A stretch of 14,344 bases of DNA from CAYOKT01 sp964404605 (lineage in GTDB: Bacteria > Electryoneota > Electryoneia > Electryoneales > Electryoneaceae). Where the stretch lies: assembly GCA_964404605.1 (NCBI GenBank), contig CAYOKT010000070.1, forward strand, positions 1 through 14,344, given 5' to 3'. The first letter of the stretch is position 1, and each line of letters starts with the position of its first letter. Positions 1 through 6,253 of the stretch are shown piece after piece. Under the pieces are notes generated by a model that saw nothing but the letters and a program-made list of their open reading frames with translations, was not told where the DNA came from and did no database searches. A program made the position numbers and the translations under genes.

Positions 1-39
1 TAAGATGTTCAGGATGACATGTAAGATGTTCAGGATGAC
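1..39. repeat. 21-bp tandem repeat, two copies visible
   Basis: The 18-base word taagatgttcaggatgac occurs at 1-18 and again at 22-39, a period of 21 bp. The three bases after each copy differ (atg, then cgt). The array meets the left window edge, so the number of copies is unknown. Short repeated words just inside an end are known from some insertion sequences, notably the IS21 family, so an element lying to the left is one possibility. No transposase is visible here, so that is only a guess. Confidence 0.7.
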
Positions 40-262
40 CGTTGACGGTTGCGTTTCACGGATTATACGCGTGATAAAACCCGGGACAAGCCCGCCCTGG
101 ACAGACAAGCCCTGGGCCATCCGCGGGTTATCTGTTCGGTAAAAAAATCACATGGATCGAGCAAGAAGATAGCCGCCTCTTCTTCGCGGGGACCCGTGGA
201 GCACACGGACGAGCCGCTCAAACGCGCCCGCTCACACCGCCCGGACCGTGCCGAACACGGCC

Positions 263-619
263 TCAGGGCGCGCCGGAGTCCTTCTCTTCTCCCTCGTGAT
301 CCGGCCGGCGGGGCGCCACGCGGACCGGGGGCGCTCCGGCGGGGCGGGGCAGCAGGCGCAACCTCCCCTCGATCCGGGCCCGCAGGGACCCGGCGATCTG
401 CTTCAGCCGGCTGTCCTCACTGATCAGGTCACGCACCACCGCGGCGGTGGCGGGCAGGACCACTGTGGTCCAGAAAGTGGGTTTGCCGAGCAGGCTCCTC
501 CCCGCGGCGCCACCCGGCCCGGTCCCTATCGCGCGACCCGCTCCCCGCAGACGCAGCCGGCGGCGAACGCCGCCGGGTCCCTCTCCACGCCCTGACTCGA
601 ACATCTTCTCACCCCACAT
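263..619 (-). CDS. small hypothetical protein downstream of the response regulator
   Basis: This is a 118-residue protein that I do not recognise. The start is ATG at 619, preceded on the minus strand by GAGGG about six bases upstream. An in-frame ATG at 604, five codons later, is an alternative. The first 40 residues are Gly/Arg rich. Residues about 44-90 look the most protein-like: LLGKPTFWTTVVLPATAAVV, then a charged helical stretch with DLISEDSRLKQIAGSLRARI. The C-terminus is rich in Pro, Arg and Glu. Codon third positions across the central part are almost all G or C, like the neighbouring real genes, which supports coding. It lies 40 bp after the response-regulator stop on the same strand, so it is probably the last gene of that operon. 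The central hydrophobic stretch could be a short membrane-associated helix. A chance high-GC open frame remains possible. Confidence 0.45.
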   Translation of the reverse strand: MWGEKMFESGRGEGPGGVRRRLRLRGAGRAIGTGPGGAAGRSLLGKPTFWTTVVLPATAAVVRDLISEDSRLKQIAGSLRARIEGRLRLLPRPAGAPPVRVAPRRPDHEGEEKDSGAP

Positions 620-659
620 CGTCAACCCTCGAGCGAGGCGATCCCGCCACAACCGCAGG

Positions 660-2033
660 TCACCCCGATCGTCCCGGCACCTTGATCCCGTACTGCTCAA
701 GCTTCCGGTCGAGGGTCGTTCTCGCGATGTTCAACTGCTCGCAGGTCTGCTTCTTTTTCCAGCCGTTCACCTGCAGGGCATGTAAAATATAACGACGTTC
801 GATCTCTTCGAGCGGCATGATCTCCTCGGGGAAGCGGATGCGGCCCCCCTCCATCGATTCATCGCGGTGGCTGACCAGCGGCGGGAGGTCCTGCGGGAGC
901 AGGGTGTCGCCCTTCGCCATCACCAGGGCGTGACGCAGGATGTTCTCCAGCTCCCGCACGTTCCCCGGATAGTCGTACTCCTTCAACCGGACGAGGGCTT
1001 CCGGGTCGATCCGGCGGATGCTCCTCCCCAGCTCCTTGTTGATCTTGTCGACGAGATATTCGGCGAGGCGCGGGATGTCCTCCCGCCGCTCCCGCAGGGG
1101 AGGAACGGCGATGCGGACGACGGCGAGGCGATAGAAGAGGTCCTCGCGGAACTCCTCCCCGGCGATCATCTCATCCAGGTCACGGTGGGTGGCGGCGATC
1201 ACCCTCGCCTCGAAGGGGATGCGCTTGTTCCCGCCCACGCGGCTGAACTCGCGCTCCTGCAGCACGCGCAGCAGCTTCGCCTGCACCGCCGGGGGCATGT
1301 CGCCGATCTCATCGAGGAACAGCGTCCCCCTGCCGGCCAGCTCGAACTGGCCGCGTGTGGTCGCCACGGCACCGGTGAAGGCTCCCTTCTCATGGCCGAA
1401 GAGCTCGCTCTCGATCAGTCCTTCGGGGATGGCGCTGCAATTCACGGGGACGAAAGGCTCCTCGCGGTCGGGGCTGTTGTAGTGGATCGCCTTCGCGATC
1501 AACTCCTTTCCCGTCCCCGATTCCCCGCCGATGAGCACGCTCACCCGGCTGACAGACACCTGGCCGATGGTCTTGAAGATCTCCTGCATCGCCGGTGTGG
1601 AGCCGACGAGGTTGTTCATCCTGTACTGCTGGCAGATCTCATCAACCATCTTGCTCAGGCGGCGCTGGCGGCGCACGGTCGCCAGGGCCCGGTCGATCAG
1701 CAGTTCCAGCTCCCCGGTGTCCACCGGCTTGCGGACATACTCGAAGGCACCGAGCTGCATCGCCCGGATGGTCGTCTCCATGTCCTCGTAGGCGGTGATC
1801 ATGATGACCGGCAGGTCCGTGTGCAGCTCGCGGATCTTCCCCAGCAGGGTGAGCCCGTCCATTTTCGGCATCCGGATGTCACAGATGACCGCATCCGGCT
1901 CCACCTCGCCGAGGAGGCGAAGCCCCTCCATGCCGTCGTTGGCGACCTCCCAGTGGTACCGTCCCTCGCCCACGTTGAGGACGATGGATTCGGTCAACTT
2001 GACATCGTCATCGATCAACAGCAGGGTCGGCAT
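660..2033 (-). CDS. sigma-54-dependent response regulator, NtrC family
   Basis: This 457-residue protein has the full NtrC architecture. The receiver domain (about 1-118) has the acidic pocket D8-D9, phospho-acceptor D52 in the CDIRMPKMDG segment, T80 and K102. The AAA+ sigma-54 activator domain (about 141-372) has Walker A GESGTGKE at 170-177, the sigma-54 contact loop GAFTGA at 217-222 and Walker B LFLDEIGD at 238-245. It also carries the FREDLFYRL and RERREDI segments with the sensor/arginine-finger residues. A Fis-type helix-turn-helix lies at about 414-450 (NGWKKKQTCEQLNIARTTLD). Once phosphorylated it should bind DNA and drive ATP-dependent open-complex formation by sigma-54 RNA polymerase. 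A good ribosome site (AAGGGAG) precedes ATG 2033, 12 bp after the kinase stop, so the kinase is its evident partner. I found no clear -24/-12 sigma-54 promoter in the window's intergenic gaps by eye, so its targets may lie elsewhere. Confidence 0.97.
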   Translation of the reverse strand: MPTLLLIDDDVKLTESIVLNVGEGRYHWEVANDGMEGLRLLGEVEPDAVICDIRMPKMDGLTLLGKIRELHTDLPVIMITAYEDMETTIRAMQLGAFEYVRKPVDTGELELLIDRALATVRRQRRLSKMVDEICQQYRMNNLVGSTPAMQEIFKTIGQVSVSRVSVLIGGESGTGKELIAKAIHYNSPDREEPFVPVNCSAIPEGLIESELFGHEKGAFTGAVATTRGQFELAGRGTLFLDEIGDMPPAVQAKLLRVLQEREFSRVGGNKRIPFEARVIAATHRDLDEMIAGEEFREDLFYRLAVVRIAVPPLRERREDIPRLAEYLVDKINKELGRSIRRIDPEALVRLKEYDYPGNVRELENILRHALVMAKGDTLLPQDLPPLVSHRDESMEGGRIRFPEEIMPLEEIERRYILHALQVNGWKKKQTCEQLNIARTTLDRKLEQYGIKVPGRSG

Positions 2034-2045
2034 GACCGTCTCCCT

Positions 2046-3440
2046 TCAGGTCGGCAGCACCCTCAACGCCGCCGGGTCTTCGAGCGGAGAAGGCGGTTCG
2101 GGGGGCAGGCGGAGGAAGAACGTGGTCCCCACCCCCTCCTCGCTGCTCACCTCCACCTCGCCGCCGTGTTCCTGTGCGATCTTGTGCACGTTCGCCAGCC
2201 CGAGGCCCGTGCCCCCTGCCTTGGTGGTGAAGAACGGGTTGAAGATATCCCGCTGCAGGGGCTTGGGGATACCCGGGCCGGTGTCGCTCACCTGCAGCTC
2301 CACCCCGGCGCCGTACCGCTCCGCCCGCAAGGTGATCCGTCCTCCCTCCTCCAGCGCCTGCGCGGCGTTGAGGATCAGGTTGATCAGCGCCTGCATCAAG
2401 CGGTCCTCATCACCCCGGATCTCCGGCAGGTCCTTTTCGCATTCCGTTTCGACCAAAATCTTCCTGGAGGCGGTCTCCGCCTCGATACTCCTCAGGCTGC
2501 GGCGGAAGAGATGATCCAGGTCGATGGGGACCAGGTTCAAGGGGGTCCGGCGGGCGAGGTTCATCAGGTCGCCGACGATGTTGTTAAGGCGCTCGATCTC
2601 ATCGAGGCTGATCTGCACCCGTCGGCGGTCCCGGTCGCTCAGCCCCGTCGCGCGCCCGAGGCCCTGGAGATTCATCTTCATGCTCGTCAAGGGGTTGCGC
2701 ATCTCGTGCGCGATCCCGGTGGCGAGCTGTCCAATGGACGCCAGCTTCTCCGTCGCGAGGAGCTTTTCGTTCGCCTCCGCCGCGCTGCGCAGCATCATCA
2801 CATGATCCGCCGCGAGGGTGATGATCGGCACCACATCCGACAGGAGCGCCTTCTCCGCCTCGCCGAACGGTTCACCCGATCTCTTCCCGCCGAGCATCAG
2901 GATTCCCACCAGCCGTTCGCGGCAGATGAGCATCTCGCTGTGCGCCGCCGTGGCGGGCGTCAGCCCGCCGGTGTCGTCTCCCCCCTCTCCCCCCTCCCAG
3001 GGTTCCATCTCGCTCACGCGCTCGACAGCGATGCTCGTCCTGCCGTTCAAGCGCCGGATATGGGTCGCCTCCAGCGCGAACGGCTGGTCGTAATAGAGGG
3101 TGAGCTGCGCGTCATCGACCCCGAGCACCGGCGCAATCTCCTCGAGGAACCAGGTGCCGAGCGCCTGTATCTCGCCCTGGTCGGCGGCCCCCTCGCGCAG
3201 CCCGGCCAGCCACTCCGCACCGGATCCTCCCGCGCGCCGGGGGGTCTCCTCTCGAGCCGCCCCTTCGAGAAGGCGGAAACCGTAGAGGACGGCCACGGCG
3301 AGAAGCACCCCGATGCCCCACCTTGCCACCGGCGAGACGCCGGCCGGCGCGAGGAAAAGGGCCGCGCCGAGCCCGAGCGCCACGGCAACCGCGGCGCCGG
3401 CCAGGTCGAGCATCCAATCCTGCACACGGGTTACACGCAT
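2046..3440 (-). CDS. membrane-bound sensor histidine kinase with GAF-like sensor region
   Basis: This 464-residue protein is numbered from ATG 3440. The frame stays open to a GTG at 3509, but the ATG begins a good membrane protein and sits downstream of a likely promoter. Two hydrophobic segments (about 11-32 and 41-58) form a short membrane anchor with almost no periplasmic loop. Residues about 90-215 resemble a cytoplasmic GAF-type sensor domain. The HisKA domain carries H245 in GIAHEMRNPLTSMK. The HATPase domain has the N box around N354-N358 (INLILNAAQAL), the G1 box DTGPG at 386-390, the F box PFFTTK at 402-407 and the G2 box GGTGLGL at 409-415. This is the NtrB/AtoS-like kinase layout that usually pairs with sigma-54 activators, and the next gene encodes exactly such a regulator. 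The signal is unknown. The lack of a large extracytoplasmic domain suggests an internal or membrane signal, such as redox or quinone state, but that is inference. Confidence 0.95.
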   Translation of the reverse strand: MRVTRVQDWMLDLAGAAVAVALGLGAALFLAPAGVSPVARWGIGVLLAVAVLYGFRLLEGAAREETPRRAGGSGAEWLAGLREGAADQGEIQALGTWFLEEIAPVLGVDDAQLTLYYDQPFALEATHIRRLNGRTSIAVERVSEMEPWEGGEGGDDTGGLTPATAAHSEMLICRERLVGILMLGGKRSGEPFGEAEKALLSDVVPIITLAADHVMMLRSAAEANEKLLATEKLASIGQLATGIAHEMRNPLTSMKMNLQGLGRATGLSDRDRRRVQISLDEIERLNNIVGDLMNLARRTPLNLVPIDLDHLFRRSLRSIEAETASRKILVETECEKDLPEIRGDEDRLMQALINLILNAAQALEEGGRITLRAERYGAGVELQVSDTGPGIPKPLQRDIFNPFFTTKAGGTGLGLANVHKIAQEHGGEVEVSSEEGVGTTFFLRLPPEPPSPLEDPAALRVLPT

Positions 3441-3483
3441 CGTTCCCGCCGATTCCCCCACGATGACGGCCTGCTTTTCAAGT

Positions 3484-3492
3484 ATAATACCA
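3484..3492 (-). promoter_or_regulatory. possible extended -10 promoter for the two-component operon
   Basis: On the minus strand the gap between the lipoprotein gene and the kinase reads TGG-TATTAT, an extended -10 (TGN) followed by a hexamer matching TATAAT at five of six positions. It stands out in an otherwise GC-rich gap of 104 bp. No good -35 hexamer is present at 16-18 bp spacing. Transcription from here would start near 3475-3479 and give a leader of about 35-40 nt before ATG 3440. That argues against the upstream GTG start at 3509. The plus strand also reads TATAAT here (3483-3488), but no plus-strand gene follows. Confidence 0.35.
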
Positions 3493-3544
3493 CCCGGATC
3501 GAGACACACGTCCGCCGCCGACTTCCCGGCAACCGGGCAAGCGG

Positions 3545-4363
3545 CTATTCTCCGCCCCCGCCGGCCACCGCGCGCGCCTCGGTGGCCCAGGGCTCCTCCA
3601 ACCCACGCTCCAGGGCGCCCGCAAACGCCCTGCGGGCACCGTCATCATCGCCGAAGCGAAGGCGGATGTCCCCTTCGACGTACCACGGCCACGGGGACTC
3701 GGGCCAGAGGCGTTTCGCCTCTTCTAGCTTCACATACGCCTTCCCGGCTCCCTCCTCTCCGAGGTGACGCGCGAGGATCTCCGCCTCCGCCACCGCCAGC
3801 CGCCCGCGATACCCCGGCACCGCGCGCTGGATGCGCAGCGCTTCCCGGTAATGGGAGACAGCCCTCGCCCACTCCCCGCGCCGGAGAGCCTCATCCCCCT
3901 GCCCGGCGGCGACCTTCGCATCCATGATCGCGCGTTCGATCAGCGCCAGCCGCTGGCTCCATTCACGGCGTCGCAGGCCGGGCATGGGCATCGAGGCGGA
4001 GAGGAGATCGCGGGCGAGCAGCAGGTCGCCCGCCTTCATCGAGAGGTCGATCAACAGCCGCTGTTCGGCGGGGGAGAGCGTGTCGTGCGCGAGAGGAAGG
4101 AGGGTGGTGAAGGCCCCGAGGCTGTCTTCCAGCTCCAGTTGCGCCCGGGCGACCATCCAGCGGGCTTCGACATCCCCCGGATGCACTTCCAGCCACCGCT
4201 GCCCCTGGGCGACGGCAGCGGGATAATCTGCGCTCCGGAAGGCCTTTCCGGGGTGCTTCACCCCCGCCACGCAACCCGCGAAGAGCAGCACCGCGAGGGC
4301 CAACGGCGGCAGGAATCCCCGCCACACCGTTCTCCTGTCCGTTTTCACGCCGCTCCCGGCCAT
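3545..4363 (-). CDS. TPR-containing predicted lipoprotein
   Basis: The start chosen is ATG 4363 because AGGAGGG lies eight bases upstream. In-frame ATGs at 4411, 4408 and 4405 overlap the stop of the previous gene but lack such a site. The product has 272 residues. The N-terminus is a lipoprotein-type signal: basic residues, then LPPLALAVLLFAG and C31. The -3 residue is Phe rather than the usual Leu/Val/Ala, with Leu at -4, so lipidation is likely but not certain. The mature part is Ala- and Leu-rich helical repeats resembling tetratricopeptide repeats, clearest around 39-75, 150-190 (GEWARAVSHYREALRIQRAV) and 216-250 (WPWYVEGDIRLRFGDDDGAR). TPRs are protein-protein scaffolds, so a role as envelope assembly or adaptor protein is plausible. 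It sits between the Gx gene and the kinase. No specific family is recognised. Confidence 0.85.
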   Translation of the reverse strand: MAGSGVKTDRRTVWRGFLPPLALAVLLFAGCVAGVKHPGKAFRSADYPAAVAQGQRWLEVHPGDVEARWMVARAQLELEDSLGAFTTLLPLAHDTLSPAEQRLLIDLSMKAGDLLLARDLLSASMPMPGLRRREWSQRLALIERAIMDAKVAAGQGDEALRRGEWARAVSHYREALRIQRAVPGYRGRLAVAEAEILARHLGEEGAGKAYVKLEEAKRLWPESPWPWYVEGDIRLRFGDDDGARRAFAGALERGLEEPWATEARAVAGGGGE

Positions 4364-4410
4364 GCGCGTCTCCCTCCTTCTGCGAACGGGGGTCTCCCCC
4401 GTCATCATCA

Positions 4411-5016
4411 TCAAACCACCCGCACCAGGCCCGGCGGCAGCCTCCGCAGGAGCAGGTCCGCCAGCGAGCCGACGATCGCTCCCGCGAGGATCGCCGCGAC
4501 CAGGCTCGGCCCCACGAGGGCAAGAACGCCCAGGTGGCGCACGATGAGCAAGGCCACGAGGGTGAACTGGGTCAGCATGTGGGCGAAGGCCCCCGCCGCG
4601 GAAACCCCGACCGGCCCGACCCTCTCCCCCGCGAAGCGATGGACCAGCGCCATGACGGCGACGGCCGCGACACCACCCCCGAGGGAGAGCAGAAACGCAG
4701 GGCTCGCCCAGGTGCCGAACAGGGCCGCGACCACCGCGGCGCGCAGCAGGTTCACCCCCAGGGCGGCACGCCAGCCGATGCCGTAGAGGACGACCAGCGC
4801 GGCGCCGTTCGCCAGCCCCAGCCGAACCCAGGGCAGGGGCGAGGGCAGCAGCCGCTCCATCCCGGCGAGCACGACTCCGCACGCGGTCCAGAGGGCGATC
4901 CGGGCGGCGATCCGGGCTCGAACCGCGCCGGCCGGTCGAGCCCGGCCCGGCGCCGGGGCCCTCCCCCGGCGATCCGCTCCGCCATCCCCTTCCGCCGCCT
5001 CCCGCCTGCCGGTCAT
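4411..5016 (-). CDS. Gx transporter family integral membrane protein (EetB/HepS-I-like)
   Basis: This is a 201-residue membrane protein with about five hydrophobic helices after a 35-residue Arg-rich N-terminal extension. The family signature is clear: ERLLPSPLPWVRLGLANGAA near residue 54, then RAAVVAALFGT, SPAFLLSLGGG and GVSAAGAFAHMLTQ. This is the family annotated as Gx transporter or heptaprenyl diphosphate synthase component I. It resembles the S-components of ECF transporters, and its substrate is not firmly known. Members sit beside NusG domain II proteins and polyprenyl synthases. In Gram-positive extracellular electron transfer loci the pair is named eetA-eetB. Its ATG overlaps the upstream stop by one base (TGATG), so translation is coupled. 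The precise function here is inference from family and context; membership itself is well supported. Confidence 0.9.
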   Translation of the reverse strand: MTGRREAAEGDGGADRRGRAPAPGRARPAGAVRARIAARIALWTACGVVLAGMERLLPSPLPWVRLGLANGAALVVLYGIGWRAALGVNLLRAAVVAALFGTWASPAFLLSLGGGVAAVAVMALVHRFAGERVGPVGVSAAGAFAHMLTQFTLVALLIVRHLGVLALVGPSLVAAILAGAIVGSLADLLLRRLPPGLVRVV

Positions 5017-5393
5017 CAGCCGGTCACCCCGTCCACGCCGCTCTTCCCGTCACCGATGATTCTCACCGCCACCCGGTTCGGCACGCAGATGATCGCCTGG
5101 CCGCGCATCGTGATCCGCCCCTGACGCACGCAATAATGGTGCGGGCAGGGGGAGGAGACGATTCTCACCCCGGACCCGTCCGTCTCGACGACCGTCACCC
5201 CGAGCGGCCCCTCGACCTCGAGGCGGCCGGGCAGGTCCAGCCGAACCTTCGCCACCGGGTCGCCGCCGACGGTGACCACGGCGGTTTTTCCGGCCGCTCC
5301 CGGCCGGGCAAGCGCGGTCAGGGCCAGCGCCGCGGCGAGGAGAACCGCGAGCATGATGATGTCGCCCGGGCGAATCCGGCCGCCGCCTTTCAT
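5016..5393 (-). CDS. NusG domain II-containing small envelope protein (EetA-like)
   Basis: This 125-residue protein has an N-terminal hydrophobic helix (about 12-29, IIMLAVLLAAALALTALA) that is an anchor or uncleaved signal. A small beta domain of the NusG_II type follows. The diagnostic C-terminal motif is visible: SPCPHHYCVRQG, then GQAIICVPNRVAVRI, with C83, C88 and C103 and the CVPN element. Despite the name, these proteins are not transcription factors. They are extracytoplasmic and typically encoded beside Gx membrane proteins, as here. ATG 5393 has GGAG nine bases upstream and overlaps the ubiE stop by four bases (ATGA). Its own stop overlaps the Gx start. This tight coupling suggests that methyltransferase, NusG_II and Gx are made in step and act together. 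No flavinylation motif for covalent FMN was seen in it. Confidence 0.9.
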   Translation of the reverse strand: MKGGGRIRPGDIIMLAVLLAAALALTALARPGAAGKTAVVTVGGDPVAKVRLDLPGRLEVEGPLGVTVVETDGSGVRIVSSPCPHHYCVRQGRITMRGQAIICVPNRVAVRIIGDGKSGVDGVTG

Positions 5394-6088
5394 CCCGTCT
5401 TCTCCGCCACGGTGAGAGTCACCGCGCCGCCGGTGAAGGTGCGTTGCTTGCACACCCCGAAGCCGGCAGCCCGCAATTCGTCCACCAGTCGATCCGCCGT
5501 CCAGAAGCCGCCCGCGCTCTCGCTGAGGTAGCGGTAGGCCTCCCGGTCTCCCGAAATCCAGCCCCCGACACGCGGCAGGAGGTGCTCGAGATAGAAGCCG
5601 GCCGCTCTCCCCGCGCCCCAGCCGCCGGTGCCGCCGGGGTGAAACTCGAGCAGGACGAGGACGCCGCCGCCCCGCAGCACCCGCCGCAGCTCCCGCAGCC
5701 CGGTCCGGCGGTCGGCGAAGTTCCGCAGGCCGAAGGCGACCGTGACCCCGTCCACGCTCCCCCCCGCGAGCGGGATCTCCTCGGCCGCCGCGAGCAGGCG
5801 CGGCACGCCGGCCAGGATTCCCCGTCGTTCCAGCAGGGCCAGCAGTTTCGCCGAGGGATCGAGCGCGATCCACCGGCTTCCCGGTGCCCGCCGGAGTCCG
5901 GCGGCAATCATGTCACCGCTCCCCGCGGCGACATCCAGCCAGAGCTGACCATCGGACACTCCCCCGGCGCGGACGGCGGCGCGGCGCCAGGCGATGTCCA
6001 GCCCGAGGCTGAGGATACGGTTCAGCCGGTCGTAGGAGGGTGCGATACGGTCGAACCGCGCGACCGTCTCACGCCGCTTCTCTCTCAC
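5390..6088 (-). CDS. ubiE: UbiE/MenG-type demethylmenaquinone (quinone) C-methyltransferase
   Basis: This is a 232-residue class I SAM-dependent methyltransferase of the UbiE/COQ5 family, which is usually 230-250 residues. Features in order are FDRIAPSYDRLNRILSLGLD (11-30), the SAM-binding motif I LDVAAGSGDM (about 51-60), the acidic motif around ALDPSAKLL, the family hallmark FGLRNFADR, LEFHPG in place of the common LEFSKP, and a C-terminal YRYLSESA segment. The family methylates demethylmenaquinone to menaquinone, or the equivalent ubiquinone intermediate. In an FCB-like organism menaquinone is the likelier product. The start is GTG 6088 with GGGGAAGAG just upstream; no in-frame ATG lies near. 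It heads a coupled string with the NusG_II and Gx genes. Family assignment is firm. Whether it is the housekeeping enzyme or a pathway-specific paralogue cannot be judged from one window. Confidence 0.92.
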   Translation of the reverse strand: MREKRRETVARFDRIAPSYDRLNRILSLGLDIAWRRAAVRAGGVSDGQLWLDVAAGSGDMIAAGLRRAPGSRWIALDPSAKLLALLERRGILAGVPRLLAAAEEIPLAGGSVDGVTVAFGLRNFADRRTGLRELRRVLRGGGVLVLLEFHPGGTGGWGAGRAAGFYLEHLLPRVGGWISGDREAYRYLSESAGGFWTADRLVDELRAAGFGVCKQRTFTGGAVTLTVAEKTG

Positions 6089-6253
6089 TTCTCTTCCCCG
6101 GCTCCACGCACCGCTTCACCACCGCCTCTCCCCTCTTCCCCGCCAGTCACAGCGCGCCGGGCGAGCCCGAACCGTCTCCCCCGGCGCTTCATAACCGTTT
6201 CATCAGCAGTGCGACCCGGAAAACACCACCCCGGACCGTCCACCTCGTTTCCC

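Noticed and set aside
163..184. Hairpin AAGAAGA/TCTTCTT with a T-run 15 bases beyond on the minus strand, a possible terminator for the left operon
   Set aside because: The stem is AT-rich and only 7 bp with an 8-base loop, and the T-run (141-147) is not adjacent. This is too weak to call.
49..423. A plus-strand frame at the left edge
   Set aside because: The product is low-complexity Arg/Pro/Gly with no domain, it overlaps the better-supported minus-strand small gene, and it has no clear ribosome site.
867..3767. A 966-codon open frame on the plus strand, antisense to the regulator and kinase genes
   Set aside because: It is the mirror of two unmistakable genes with intact domains. Composition is His/Arg/Pro/Gly rich with no domain, as expected of an antisense frame in high-GC DNA. 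It also runs through a promoter-like gap.
6085..6192. A 35-codon minus-strand frame ending in a 4-nt overlap with the ubiE GTG start
   Set aside because: The product is Arg/Gly/Glu low complexity, has no ribosome site and lies in a gap between well-supported genes. The overlap is likely chance.
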